A stretch of 64,000 nucleotides of DNA, taken from contig NC_133662.1 of the NCBI RefSeq assembly GCF_037893015.1, positions 202,090,009 through 202,154,008 on the forward strand, read 5' to 3'. Below, piece by piece: positions 36,639 to 49,430 of this stretch; positions within the stretch are counted from its first letter, which is position 1; each line of letters begins with the position of its first letter. This DNA is from Macrotis lagotis (lineage: Eukaryota; Chordata; Mammalia; Peramelemorphia; Peramelidae). The notes beneath the pieces are model-generated. The model saw only the letters and a list, made by a program, of their open reading frames with translations. It had not been told where the DNA came from and did no database searches. Both the position numbers and the translations under genes were made by a program.

Positions 36639-36946
36639 TATTAGTCATTTTGTAAAAGAAGAATTAGGACTAAGGGGAAAGGAAGAAAGCCATGAGACAG
36701 AAAGGAAAAACATAAGAGAAGCTGTTAAAAAGTGAATATAGTATACATACAGATTCCATGGGTTTTTTCCTCTGTATGTGGATGGCATTGTCCATAGGTC
36801 TCCCAGGGTTGTCTTGATCTCTGAATTGCTGAGAGGAGTTGCATCCATCATAGCTGATCATCTCACAATGTTGTTAATGTGTAAAATGTTCTCTTGTTTC
36901 TGTTCCCTTAGTTCTGTATCCAGTTCAGGTATAGAATATCATTCTT

Positions 36947-37999
36947 AAGAGTTTAACTTCTTTGATTTCTTCTGAAGTTTAGGTGTGTATACATCTCACA
37001 TATCTTTTTTTTTTAATCCTTTGAAGTATGCTTTCCTAAAATCTAGGGTATATGTCAGGGTATGCTTGACTTTCATCTTCTTTCCTCTCACAAACTCTAG
37101 AAGGAATTATATTATACATCTCTTTTATCCTATAGATTCCCATGATCTCTATCTAAACAACCAATTTCTTTATGCTAGTGAGAATCATATTCAGAATATA
37201 ATTCCTCCTTGACTTCTTTATCTTTTGAAGAATAAAATTATCAGTAAGGAAACTATGGAAGTTATAATATTCTGCATTTGATAGAATCCCTTCTTTCAGA
37301 AAAAGAGAGAGCAAACCATGCCAGTTATTCAGGGCGATTAACAATGCCTGAAGGGGAAAAAATCCTAATAAAGAAACAATCAAAATCTTGATTAGGGAGA
37401 GAAAAGTGGATACTATGCTGAGTTAAGACAGAATCTAAGGAGGTAACCAAATATAAGTCAGGAAAGGAGTTGGGAACAAAAGTCCAAAACTGGGAAGTCT
37501 ACATGGAATCAGGAAGATCACATTACAATAGATAACAGTGGAAAATCAAGTTAGTCAATCAATAAGTGCTCACTATGTGTCACAGTCATTAGAGTGGTCT
37601 GGTTTTAAGAAACTTCTCTGTCAGAGAGGGTTTTATTTTTTTATGGTGAGGATTAATAGCCTGACCCCTTTCTGTTCTTCTGGGACTCGTATTCTATCAA
37701 AATTTTGGTTTCTCTCTAAAGTCTAGGACAATGCTCTGCACACACAGGAGGTGATTAATCAATTTTTTGGGGGGGCGGGGCGTTGAGTTGAATTGGTTTA
37801 TAGACTATTTGGTCTGGAAAGTAACCTTCTAGATCACTGAGTTCCAATTTGTGAGCAAACTAAAATACAAGACAGGTGAAGTGATGTCACTAGAGGCTGG
37901 TAGCCCCAATTTGGGGATGTACATTGGTGATGCAGTGGCTTAAAACACATCAAGCTACAAACAGGAGAAAGTAATAAGTCAATCTTCTGTTTCCTTTGG
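36947..37999. other. No gene or clear repeat
   Basis: AT-rich. A G/C run near 37768-37781. ORFs under 80 codons without features. Confidence 0.5.
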
Positions 38000-38051
38000 T
38001 AAGTTTCCTTAAGATTTCATTTCTACTTGTTGGGAAAAGATTCTTCTCACT
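38000..38051 (-). repeat. Inverted partner of 39281-39331
   Basis: On the minus strand GTGAGAAGAATCTTTTCCCA and the next 30 bases match the plus strand at 39281 with about eight differences. Origin unknown. Confidence 0.7.
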
Positions 38052-38096
38052 GTAATAAATAAACTAACTAAATAAAATAAAGTAAAATGGGAAAAA

Positions 38097-38273
38097 AGTG
38101 ATCTGACTAGTGCCTGTCTGACTTGTTTCAATAGACATCTTTTTTTTTTTTTAAAAAGACAATGGTTAACATGGCATCTGAAGAACTGACTGGATTTTTT
38201 AGTATGGAACATAGGCTCTTATTTCTGAATGTGGTTGTTTAAATTCTTTGCCTGGTGACTTCTCATTGAGGCA
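38097..38273 (+). repeat. 175-bp direct duplicate, copy A (likely source)
   Basis: Lies in unique-looking sequence. Starts AGTGATCTGACTAGTGCC, ends TCTCATTGAGGCA. No flanking duplication here. Confidence 0.88.
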
Positions 38274-39721
38274 GTATCTCATGGTTAGTGGCTTTAAGAA
38301 AAAACAGAGCCTTGGTCTATCATTTTTTCCTGATATATAGAATTAAATTCAGAGTTCTTTCAGAGGGATTAAACAAACGTTGGAAGAAAACTCCCCAGGA
38401 AATGAGTTTGGTTGAAAAATCATAGACTGGCCAATTCTTCTAAAGCCCTTCTGCTGTTGATGCAGATTTTGGTACATCACTGCTGTCTCAATACAGTGTT
38501 TAAGTCATGTTACCAATGAGTGCTGGCACTGAGAGTATTGTAATTAAGTGGTTTGCAGAATTGCCATTCACACTGGATTCTGGGTGTGCATTACCACTGT
38601 AACTTCAGGCTTCGGGTTTTGTTACCAAATAAGAATTCTTTGGTTACTGGTATAAAAATCTGCCTTTGAGCAAAATAAAGGGAACATAATCTTTTGGGTA
38701 GAAATATTTTCATTCTCTTTTAGAGACATTGCTTACCACCCTCCAATAAATCCTGCTGAGGAAAGAAGGAAAACAACAATTATATCCCTTGATGAAGATG
38801 TCTTGGGCACATGAGCGATTTCAAAGTTTTCTTCAACTTATAAACTCTCCACATTCTTTCTAGGTCATTCTATGAACTCTTCAGTGTTTTTGGAGGAAAT
38901 CCATAGCTTTGATTCTTATGTCAGGGGCTTTAAAGTCCTGTCTGGGTAAATTATGCGGCCCAGAACTGTTTCTCCTCTGAGCTCCTTTTCTGCCCCATCG
39001 AAGGAAGAACACAGCAAGAGGAAGGGTGTTATTTGGTGATTTGTATTTTGGATAAAACCAGAATAGAATGGAGTTCTTGGAATCTGGAGTTATAAATTTG
39101 AGTAATCTCTCTGTTTGGGGAACCATTTGTGTTCCATGGCTCTCATTTGGAATCATTAACAACCAGGGCAAAGGCCTGCCTTTCACTTCACTTACTGAAA
39201 AATGCAGAGGCCCTGCAGAGGGTACAGAGGCGGGCAACAAAGACGGGTGCTTTCATAGGCTGAAAGAACATAAAGGACTAGTGAGAAGAATCTTTTCCCA
39301 GCAAGTGGAAACGAAGTCTTATGGACAGTTACCAAGATCCCTGAGGTCTTCTCTATCTCAAAATCCTAGGAAACACAGGAAATAGATAAGGGTTAGAATA
39401 ACACAGAGAGGCGAAAATTATTCCAAATGAAATTAATGCAGGCTTTTGTATTGTAGGTGTTGTGCAAACAAATCACTTATGGAGCTATTTTAAAATATAT
39501 AGGCTGGGGTAGGATTTTGTCATCTCTGAGTGATTAGGGATTAAGTTAAGGAAGAAATAAATAAATTTAAATTTCTGCTGAGAAACGGCTCCAAAGTTAG
39601 GATTTTGTTTATTTTAAGCATGATTTGAATTATGCTTTAGAGTTACTGAAAAGTTTGCTTATGGTTTGTGCTTTATAGTATGGGCACTTTATTATGGCCT
39701 TTTCCACTTGCTTATATGATT
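38274..39721. other. Repeat-poor block, no gene
   Basis: No SINE, L1 or MIR recognised from 38274 to about 39060. 39060-39400 may contain CR1-like sequence (AGAGGGTACAGAGGCGGGCAAC) and the inverted partner at 39281-39331. Two overlapping antisense/sense ORFs lack coding signs. Candidate regulatory DNA. Confidence 0.4.
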
Positions 39722-40075
39722 CAGAGAGTCAGGGTTGTGTAGTGGATAGGACATTTGACCTGGAATGAGGAAGACCTGATTTCAAATATCATCTGAAATA
39801 CTTATGAGAGTCAGCTAGGTATGTCTCAGTAGATAGAGAACTAAACCTGGAGTCAAGAAAACCTGACTTTGAATCCTCCCTCAAACACTATCTGCATAAT
39901 CCTGTGCAAATCATTTAATCTCTAATTGCTTCATTTCCTCAACTATAAAATGAATGGAGTTACAGTATCTACTTCCAGTGTTTTGTCAGGATTAAATGAG
40001 CTAATATTTGTGAAGTGTATTGTAAACCTTTAAAGTGATATAGAAATGCTAAGAATTATTATGGATTATTATTAT
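39722..40075 (+). repeat. Two consecutive MIR/MAR1-like SINEs
   Basis: Heads at about 39730 (GTGTAGTGGATAGGAC) and 39810 (GTCAGCTAGGTATGTCTCAG), then a MIR 3' part to 40075. The first is truncated. Confidence 0.7.
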
Positions 40076-40237
40076 CTGTGTGTATCTAACACTTAATCTC
40101 ATTGAGCTTCAATTTCTTTTTCTATTGTAGCTACTTCAAAGGGCTGATAAATATAGGACAAATATGGATGTACCATTGGGTCTGTAGGATGTGTGGGTAC
40201 TGTTTCACTTCATTTACCTTTAAGCTACTCTGAATCT

Positions 40238-40420
40238 ATGCATTTGGGTTTTTAAAAAAAATTATTTATTTAAGGCAATGAGGTTAAATGACCTGCCTAA
40301 GGTCACACAGCTAGGCAATTATTAAATGTCTGAGACTGGATTTGAACTCAGGTCCTTCTGACTTCAGGGCAGGTGCTCTATCCACTGTGCAACCTAGCTT
40401 CCCCCCCCCCCATGCATTTG
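40238..40420 (-). repeat. Short CORE-SINE, antisense
   Basis: AAGGCAATGAGGTTAAATGACC to GCAACCTAGCTTCCCCCC. TSD atgcatttg at 40238 and 40412. Confidence 0.92.
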
Positions 40421-41933
40421 TTTTTGACAGTTCTGGGGAGGGTCTGGCCTCTAAAAGAGTTAAACTCCCATTTTCCATATGCTTCATCTTATTAAAGTTC
40501 AAAATCAGTGCCCCCACAGACAAATTATTTAAAATTTAGACAGGATAATATTTTGGGCTTACCTATAGGGAGAGTTTAAAAGATATGTCAATGTACAATA
40601 TGAAATGGGTTTGGGACAGGTTACTATTTCCTACAAAAGCAATGTTATACATAGAATACTCACAAGTGCATGTTTGATAAAAATTAAACTTAAAACAAAA
40701 TGTGATAATTTAATTTGTGTTTACAGTTACAATTCGCTGGGAAGAATTTACTTAAATTTCATTAGAACATCTTCATTTGTGTGATTTGTGACTAGATATT
40801 TTATATTTCACCTCAGTTGCTGCAATGTCTAAATAACTTCTAATTTGCATATGGCTCTTGGTAAAACAGTCAGGCTTGGTCAGTCCACTTGTTGGTGGCC
40901 ATTTTCATGGATATAGGAACTTCTCCTTTTACCAATAAGTTCCCTTCTTGGATCCAAAACATCTGACCTTCTCAAACTCATGAAGTCACATTTTCCAAAC
41001 CTAAAAATAGCCATCTCAGAGTTGCTACTTGTTTACCTAAGAAAATGAAAGGATAGAAATGGAAGGACTACTAGCAAATGAAAAATAGAAAAGATTTGCA
41101 AAAAAAATTTCACCAAATTATTCTACCATCAAGGATGATGTGACCACTAAACTTGGGAATCTAATACTTTAGCACAGATGTGCTTGTGGAGAGGAAATAT
41201 TAGCAAAAGAACAAAGATGGAAAATCAGTCAAATAATTATATGTAGCAGAAATCTGGGTTGAATACATAGTACAGATGTGAGAATATTGAATTCTAGATA
41301 TTCAAGATATCTGAAGAAAGAAAAAATGCCAAAGGGGTGAGGGGAAAAAAGGTATTTGAAAGAACAACAATAATTATTTGCCTCAATACTCCCTCTCTCA
41401 TCTATATAAAATCTTTATGAATCATCTAAATGAACCGAGGACACCCTTGATAAGGCTATTAGTAGGAAACCAGCAGTAAGGCACTTTAAACTAAGTATTC
41501 AAAAATAAATTATATCTTAACTGAAAAATATAGAGAATAGACAATCCTATTATACTTATTTTTTGTTTACAATGAAAAAGCATTTAATTGAATAGAATAA
41601 ATACTTTTGAATAACAAGGTATCTTGCTTCTAAAAATTAAAATCATTCAAAATTCCATGGAAGACATGATAATAGAATAATTCTGTTCCCTGATTGGCTC
41701 ATGAGTCATGAAATAGGGAGATGTATATTTGCCTAAGGTATCACTGCTGTAATGAAGGAGTAGATCCAGTGTAGATACCCTATTTCTACTAAGGTGTTCT
41801 AGTTGTTCCCATTTGTGATTGGCATTGATCTGAAATCATTAAGTTCCAGGACATTACAGAACCTCCTAGAAGAAACCAATTATTACTCAAAGGAGATTGG
41901 CTCATCCATTCACAAAACAATGACCAAGTGGAT
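40421..41933. other. No gene or repeat recognised
   Basis: AT-rich, unique-looking for 1.5 kb; a second repeat-poor block. Confidence 0.45.
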
Positions 41934-42122
41934 AAAGAAAGACTGTTGTGGGGTGGCTAGGTGGCACAGTGGATAGAACACTGGCCCTGGAGTCAGGAGT
42001 ACCTGAGTTCAAATCTGACCTCAGACGCTTAATAATTGCCTAGCTGTGTGACCTTGGGCAAGCCACTTAACCCCATTGCCTTGGGAAAAAAAACTAAAAA
42101 AAAAAAAAAGAAAGACTGTTGT
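41934..42122 (+). repeat. Short CORE-SINE with 16-bp TSD
   Basis: The body (41950-42106) is near consensus. The exact TSD aaagaaagactgttgt lies at 41934 and 42107. Confidence 0.96.
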
Positions 42123-42699
42123 CCCAATTTCAATGTATATTTGGATGGACAATTCATATACTATAGTATTTGCCCACAAAATATATGTATGTCTGGAACA
42201 GAAAGTACAGGTGCACAACCAGTTGAACCCAGAGTTGAACAGTAAGAGGACAATGAATTGTATTTCTTTTAAGAAACTGAAAAAGTATTTCACTAATCCC
42301 AAAGTTTCCTATAAAAGCAAAGATCTCTCCTAACATTTTGTTAGTACTTTTTTTGTAACAGAAAGACTTGTAATGCCACTACCTCTGAAGGACTAAAGGT
42401 GAGTTTTACAGAGGTCAAGTGAAAAGAATTGTGGTGAATATGATCAGTCTATGACATAATATTCTAGTTCTCATTATATTGCATTCCCTGATGTGAATTT
42501 TATGCTCTAAATTTGACTTTGAAAAATCAAGTCTACTCCTGGAACATGGGAGATATGTGGTTAATCATGAATTTATATGGAAAACACCTTGAATTTTTTT
42601 GTAGATTGTAAAATCTGTCATGAGTCAATAACAGCATTAAAAAAAACCCCCTAATTTGATCTTAGGTTACCAGTGCCTTTTTCTAAAATTTTCTTTGAG

Positions 42700-43205
42700 T
42701 GTTCCTCTTAGACACAAAATTTTTTGAGAACTGGGATTTCTTCATTCTTTTCTTCATATTCTGGGTGCCTATCACAGTGCTTGGTATATATAAAAGGGAC
42801 TTAGATCTTTGTTGGAGGTTGATTTACTGGTTAGCAGAAGAGAAGTATCCAGAAAATGGAAGTCAAAACCTTTTGTATAAACCTTAGCTCATTTTTTGGA
42901 GCAGCATGCTCCTATCTAGGCACAACATTTTAGGAAGGTCATGGACAAATTGGAAAAAGTTCAGAGGATGGCAAAAGAAATGGTGAGAGAACCTAAACAA
43001 AAAAGCAGATTGTGATGATATAAAGAACAATTCTTAACAAAAGCGCCCTCTAAAAGTAGAAAGGCATTCCTTGAAAAGTGGTGAGTTCCTTATCACTTGA
43101 AAGTATTCAAGTGAAGACTGGATGATCACTTACTACGGATATTATAGAAAGGTATAGATTGGACTAGATGGTCTGAGGTTTCCCCCCTTCCAACTCTCTG
43201 ATTTT
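42700..43205 (+). repeat. L2 tail and CR1/L3-like 3' end
   Basis: L2 at about 42700-42820 (GGTGCCTATCACAGTGCTTGG). CR1/L3-like 3' end at 42930-43205 (GAAGACTGGATGATCAC...GATTGGACTAGATGGTC...CCAACTCTCTGATTTT). Bases 42123-42699 show nothing. Confidence 0.6.
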
Positions 43206-44399
43206 TTGATTTTGAGTCTTTGACCATGATGAATCAAACTACCTACTTCAGGATAAACAATATAATTTTTAAATATATGTCTTTTTGATGATTTGGAAAT
43301 GAACTATAATACAACAGAATTTCACTTATTTATTTTGACTACATAAAGTTCAAATGCTGTTTAAATGTTTAGAATAATTATTTTAGTTAAACTAAGTATT
43401 TTCCATGTAAACTTCCATATAAATTCATGATTAGCCACATCTCTCCCATATTTCAGGGGTAGAGTTGATTTTTCAGTCAAATTTAAGACATAACATTCAC
43501 ATCAGGGAGTACAGTATAATGGGAAGAGAGCTAGAATGTTATGTCATAGACTGCTCACATTCACATTTATCTTTTCACCGACCTCTCTGTAATACTCATT
43601 TTTAGTTCTGCAGAGGCAGTGGTGTTCCAAATCTCTCTGTTACAAAAAAGTTAGAGATATTCATTTGCTTCCTCCTTTATCTTTTGAGGGATTATTCTCT
43701 AGTCTTCTCTATATTTCAATCTTCACAGTTTTGTTCCTTTTCTCAAGGGTTATGTCTTGCTATCTTTGCACAATTATTTCTAACTGTTGTTTGTACTTCA
43801 TTCTTGAAGAAATCCAATGGCATCAGGAGGGTAATGTCTCAACTTGGCTTTGAGTGAGACAGAGCTATGCAAAGTCTGTGCAAAGCCATATATTCTCTTC
43901 CAGAGTCATCCAAGTCCAGTGGCAAGACAAAAGTTGATACGATATGTGACTTTGTCCTTTTGATATTATTTTTCCCAACTCTCAATTTGTCTGATGCAAT
44001 GCCCATTCAGTGGCTAAGGGTTAGGTAAGAATTGAGACAAAAGATGGCTTATTTACCATCACAAAAATATCAAGTTCTGAAAAAGAAGCTTCTAGATACT
44101 GATAGTAAGGTTGGGGTTCACGAAGTTACAGTGGTCACTGTAAGTTATTTCAGAGAATTGGATTGATTTAGCAGTGATAGCAGGAAGATAAAAGAATTGA
44201 TTAAATGACCTGTGGATTCCAACTTTAGTTAGAAGAAGGGAGGTAGGCATTGTGAGTGTCCTCTTAGATCCAAAAGATGAGACTTCTAGATAGGTGTCCA
44301 ATCAAACAATATACTTTTAAGTGGACAGTTTCATTACTCTGTCCATTTTCTCTTGCTATAGGACATTTTCTCTGAGGCTCAGTGGAAATAATACTGGAT
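43206..44399. other. No gene or clear repeat
   Basis: AT-rich; weak MIR trace at about 43505-43560. Confidence 0.5.
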
Positions 44400-44790
44400 T
44401 TAGACTTGATAGAAATTTGTCTTGAATGATACAGGATCATAGGTCTAGAGAAGTCATCTAATCTTCCCTTCTCATTTTATAGGAGAAGAAACTGAGTCCC
44501 ATGGAAGTTAAGCAACACCCAAAGTCACATAGGAGGCAGGATTTGAATCCAGGTCTTCCAGAGTCAGAATCAGAACTCTTTTAATATAGTACCAGGACCA
44601 TAATAACTTACTTGTGAAGAAAAAGTACTGGTTTTGAAGTAAAAAAATTTGTATTCCAACTTTTCTGTTTACTGCCTCTATTAACTTGGGCCAATCATTT
44701 TCTTCTCTAGGGCTCACTATCTTCATCTATAAAATGAAGGGCTTGGACCAGATGGTCTCTCCCACCCCTTTCATCTCTAAATTGATTCTA
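44400..44790. repeat. MIR pair: antisense then sense
   Basis: Antisense MIR to about 44590 (GAAACTGAGTCCCATGG...GGATTTGAATCCAGG). Sense MIR at 44610-44790 (TTCATCTATAAAATGAAGGG...). Bases 44791-45777 show nothing. Confidence 0.65.
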
Positions 44791-45777
44791 GGGTCTAATA
44801 ATTAGTCTAGAAGCAATTGAGTGATAAAATGGGGAACTCCTTCCAGAGCCTGGTGAACCTTTAGGACTTTCTTCAAAGCTGCTGACTAATGGTCTGGTGA
44901 CTGCTAATTTTGACCTTGATGGTGGTAAAGAAGGCAAGGAAATGGCTAAAACTTCAAGAGCTGGGTAAGTAAAAACTGCTAACGATGGGGGATTCCATAT
45001 TCTTTATGTTCCAACCTAACCACTTCCTCTACCCCTGTCATGATTTTTGCAGATGGAATTATTTCTCCTCTTTCTGTTTGGGTTTTAAAGATTCAGATTT
45101 GATGACCTCTGTTTATGTTATCTTTGGTTAATTTTTCCCTCTTCCACATTAATATTTCCTTTCTTTCCCTTTTTTTGCTCCCTATTCCCATTTCCTTGTT
45201 TTCACTGTTCTGTTATATTCTCTGAGTAGAAATAACATTTACCAGGATCTAAATCTCTGAAGTGCTGACTATAGCGAGTAGGATCCTTTGAAGTTTTACT
45301 TACAGCTTCTGTCACTACAAACCAACTTATTCACAGATCACAATGGTGCTCTTGTAGTGCTGGGAGGTGGGAGTACTGTTGATGTATCCTTTATGTGCCA
45401 GGCTTTTCAGGAAGATAACGGGTGAGTAATTTTGAAACCTGGGGAAAATCTTTCACTGGGGAAAAAAAAACAAACAAGTGAATATGTGTTTGAGAATGGA
45501 GCAAAGGGTGAGAGCCTCAGTTCTACTTGAATCATCCAAAGATATGGACCCACACTATTTTTCTATAGTTACCTCAAGCCGTAAGGATGAAGAATGACAG
45601 ATATGAAAAAAGATGCTGATTCATTGTTTTGAAATTATTCATGCCTTAAAGATGAGAGCACAAGGAAAAGAAAATGTTGGAGAACTGGGGAAGTTTCAAA
45701 AGGTCTTTTTTAGTTGATTTCTACTTATTCTTAGTTAGTTGATATCTGAATATTTCACATTAATGCTAACTTCTTCC

Positions 45778-45955
45778 TCTTTCTTTCTTTCTTTCTTTCT
45801 TTCTTTCATTGATTTTTTGCAAGGCAATGGGGTTAAATGACTTGCCCAAGTTCACACAGCTAGGTAATTATTAAGTGTCTGAGGCCACATTTGAACTCAG
45901 GTCCTCCTGACTCCAAATCCACAGCTCTATCCACTTCGTCACCTAGCTGCCCCTT
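45778..45955 (-). repeat. Short CORE-SINE, antisense, with (TTTC)n tail
   Basis: TTTC repeats (45778-45807), then TTTTTTGCAAGGCAATGGGG to CACCTAGCTGCCCC. The microsatellite probably grew from the SINE tail. Confidence 0.92.
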
Positions 45956-46267
45956 CACCCTTACTTTAAATAACTCAATAATCAAGTGTAGGTGAGACAT
46001 TCCATGGAGCAAAGAGGAATATAGACTTGTGCTCTGACTCTTTTCAATGGGCCAAATGTGCTCTGGTCTTTTGTTAAAGACCATGTATGACCAGTCATCA
46101 AGCTTACTTGTCTCTATGTATTGCATCTTTCTGTTTCGTGACTGTTTTGAAGATAATTGCCTAAGTTAAATTGAGAATGGACCTCTGTTTCATTATTTTT
46201 CTATCCTTTACCCATTCTTGTCTTGTACCAAAAAAGAGTAGATCTTTTGTGACTTGAAATTCCATAG

Positions 46268-46388
46268 GTTGTTTCTTTTTCTTTCTTGCTTTTTTTGTTT
46301 TTGCATGACATAGTAACTTGCCAAAGGTCACACAGCTAGGTAATTATTAGGTGTCTGAGACTGGATTTGATATCAGGTCCTCCTGACT

Positions 46389-46437
<49 letters not shown>
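46268..46437 (-). repeat. Antisense SINE interrupted by (AG)n
   Basis: SINE body from TTTGCATGACATAGTAAC to CAGGTCCTCCTGACTC, where the head is replaced by (AG)n (46393-46436). Confidence 0.85.
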
Positions 46438-46441
<4 letters not shown>

Positions 46442-46569
46442 AATTTATGCATAATAAGAGGGGACCCTGGCAAGAAGTCTAGCGAGATTAGTCATGACTG
46501 GGGCCACTCCTGAAATAGGCAGGCTGACACCTCCTATCAGGAGAATAAGTAGAGGTAATTCCAGGATGG

Positions 46570-46965
46570 AAAAACAAGACAGGAAGGGCTGAGTTCAAAT
46601 CCTACTTCAGACATTAGGAGTGTGATCATGAGCAAGTCATTTACTATCCCTTAGGCTCAATTTCCTCACCTATATAAGGGAATAATAGTAAGCCCTGTCT
46701 CCCTGGGTTATAATAAGGATCACATGAGATAATATATGAAAAGTTCTTTACAAAATTTCAAGCCCTGGATAGTTGTTCACTCTTATTACTATCTTGATTG
46801 TCACAACAACCATGTAAAGTAGGTGCAATTATTTCCATTATACTTATGAGAAAACTGAGACTGAGAGAAGAGACCTTTTCAGTCTACACATCTAAGGATC
46901 TGAGGTAGAATTTGAACTCAGCACTTCCTAAGTTTAACTCCACTGCTTTAGCCATTGTGCTCTCT
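46570..46965. repeat. MIR pair: sense then antisense
   Basis: Sense at about 46570-46790, including the 3' end TTATAATAAGGATCACATGAG. Antisense at 46800-46965 (GAGAAAACTGAGACTGAGAG). Bases 46966-47834 show nothing. Confidence 0.65.
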
Positions 46966-47834
46966 AAATGAAGAAGAAAATGTGCTGAAATCTAACTGAG
47001 CGTGCCCAGGAGGAACTAAATACTCTCTCTTTCCTAATAATTGCGGCAGCAGGTAATCCAGTGATGGAGGGAAGACTTTATTCATCACTACCAAAGTGAT
47101 GGAGAACTCTGTGTCGATATTTCAATTCCAGAAGTTGCAGAATTAATGAAAGAGTATTTATTAAGAGCTTTCTATGTACTAGAGCTTTCTCTGAATGCCA
47201 GTAAACTAATTTCTGAGGATAAGAGATTAGTGTAAAGGGGTCTAGCACATTTGTGAACTGCCTCGAATAGCATCTCCCTGTGAAGGATGCTAAGGAACCA
47301 CTTCTGGGGTCTGGAATTGTGTTGTCATTAAGGAAGGGCATTTGAGAAAGACTATGGGAAGTGTGTGGACTTTCTGTAATTAGTTTCAGTTGGTTAATCA
47401 TACAATTGAGAGGAACTTTTTTATTGATTGCACAATTAGAATCATTGACATCTTTTTAAAAGGACTGAGTTAGCTTTAGATCTCTTCTCTTAGTTGCTTT
47501 CATAGAACATCTCCTTTTCTCACAGCTTCTGTTGTAAGAGGAGATTTTAGGACTTTCTTCCCCTCTGAGACCATATGGTTTCCCCAAAATAGACTTTGGT
47601 CTTTGGTCTTTTTGTTTATTCTTTTCCATTTTAGGTGCAGAATCTTTGGCTTGGGAGTTTGAACTTTAGAAATCTGGGAAATGGAATTGAGGCTGGATTT
47701 TGCAGCCAGTGTAACACTGACACCCAAAGAGCAAGGAATGACCATCAGGATCTGAGTTCTAGAGCCATATCAGGGAAAGCTGAGGCAATGACATGTACTA
47801 GCAAAGTCATCACTTGATATGAACCTGATGGGAG

Positions 47835-48060
47835 GCATGCTATGGAGATTTGGGGGGGTAAATGTACATTTGTTCTTGCTTTATCTTTGAAGTAAATATC
47901 CCTTTGTAAAAGTTTCATGATATTATGTGGTTAAATGGAATGGGGCACTCATTAGTCACTGACCCTTTACAAATGGGAGGAAAATAGCTAGGAGGGGCTC
48001 ATGTAAATGACAGCAGAGAAAAAAAGACACTTCAACTCTCAGGATCCCCCAGAACTCTGA
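47835..48060 (+). repeat. Unclassified repeat family, copy 1
   Basis: Shares a pattern with 57085-57170 and 60690-60920: GGGGGTAAAT then TTTGT...CTTGC, AATATC.TTTTGTA, GTGGTTAAATGGAA. Could be an old LTR. Bases 48061-48838 show nothing. Confidence 0.45.
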
Positions 48061-48838
48061 GGTCAAAATTGTAGCAGGTTAACTTTGAGATAGCGAGGCC
48101 AGAACATTTCCCAAACAAAACATTTCCTACACTTAAGGAACTTACTAATACTGGAAGACAATTCATTTAGGGGAATAATGGTCAGGGAGGAAGAGTGTTC
48201 TGGACACAGTAAATTAGAGTAAATGATGATTGGAGGTAATAGGACAATTAATAGCATGTCCTTACTAGAAATGATAATGGTGATTTGATTCTTCTTCTTC
48301 TTGGAGCTAACCATTCTCAAGGGAGGTGAGTCTATGAAAAGGCATGGAATGATCCATAACTGGGTAAGATAAGGTGAGAGTTCACCCATCAGGGGTGGGA
48401 CCTCTAGGTCTTCCAGGGGGTGAGGTTGAAGAATAAAAGACAAGGAGATGTTCATGAATTGGAAGGTAAATAGAAGAAAGAAAAAGAATTCTTTTTTTTA
48501 AAGTTAAAAAAGAAAACCTAGTTTTAGGATAGACAGGGCTTGCCAAACAATTAAAGCATAATTCCAGTGGGTATGTAGAGAAGCCCAGAATATAAAATAT
48601 TTTACAGGGCTAATATTTCTTATCACAAATTGAAAATGATCACAAACAGCACAATGAGAAACATCGACTTTTCCACCCTGCTCCTTCCAGCACACATACA
48701 TCAGAACTCTGAATCCATCCAGTCTCAGTTTCTTAGGGTCTCAGATTTGGTGGAATCCAGGAGGAATAGTCAATGATATGTGAAGTCATTAGGCAAGTGA
48801 AGGGTGGCAAAGATCTCATACTTGGCATACTCTACTGA

Positions 48839-48942
48839 ATGTGTGTGTGTGTGCACGCGCTTGTGTGTGCATGTGTCTGTGTGTGTGTGTATAAAATACT
48901 GTGAGAAAGATTAAAACCCTGTTAAGCAGGAAACCAAACATT

Positions 48943-48992
<50 letters not shown>

Positions 48993-49005
48993 ACACACCA
49001 GTCTC
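48839..49005 (+). repeat. (TG)n and (AC)n in inverted arrangement
   Basis: TG-rich run at 48839-48890 and AC run at 48943-49000, about 50 bp apart; each could pair with the other on one strand. Confidence 0.95.
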
Positions 49006-49074
49006 CAAAGACAAGCCAAACTTTGGCTTGAATTCAATATGTGCTGTTGAATTAAAGATACAGCTGTGATACAA

Positions 49075-49430
49075 TAGTCAGCAGTGGCGTCAGAGGATGT
49101 GGGTTTGAATCCCAGCTCTGCCACTACTCGGTATCCCTTTTAACCTTATTTTCCTCATCTCTGAAATGAGAAGGTTGATCCAAGTCAGTTGTTCTTTTTT
49201 TTCAAGTCAGTTGTTCTTAATCTGTGGCCCATAGATGTCCAAAGGGTCTGTGGCTAGATTTCAGGGGAACTTGGATGGGGAAAAAATAATTACATCTTTA
49301 TTTTCTCTAACCACCATCTGAAATTCAACATTTCCTTCAATTATTAAAAAATATGATTGTAAGAAAGAGTCTAGAGTCTTTGCCAGACTGCCAAAAGGGT
49401 CCGTGACACAAAAGAGACTAAGAGCCCTTG
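49075..49430 (+). repeat. MIR piece then hAT-like element
   Basis: MIR at 49075-49185 (GGGTTTGAATCCCAGCTCTG). 49190-49430 (GTTCTTAATCTGTGGCCC...GGTCCGTGACAC) belongs to the hAT-like group. Bases 49431-50194 show nothing. Confidence 0.5.

Larger units (their letters stand above)
36093..36946 (-). repeat. 5'-truncated L1 with 15-bp TSD, carrying nested inserts
   Basis: Antisense L1 3' sequence (about 36262-36931) collinear with 27.93-28.36 kb. The exact TSD tagaatatcattctt lies at 36093 and 36932. A SINE sits at its tail, and the 175-bp copied segment lies inside it. Confidence 0.85.

Noticed and set aside
38881..39385. Overlapping 119- and 105-codon ORFs near 39 kb as a small gene
   Set aside because: No splice structure, no protein similarity recognised, and both strands are open over the same stretch.
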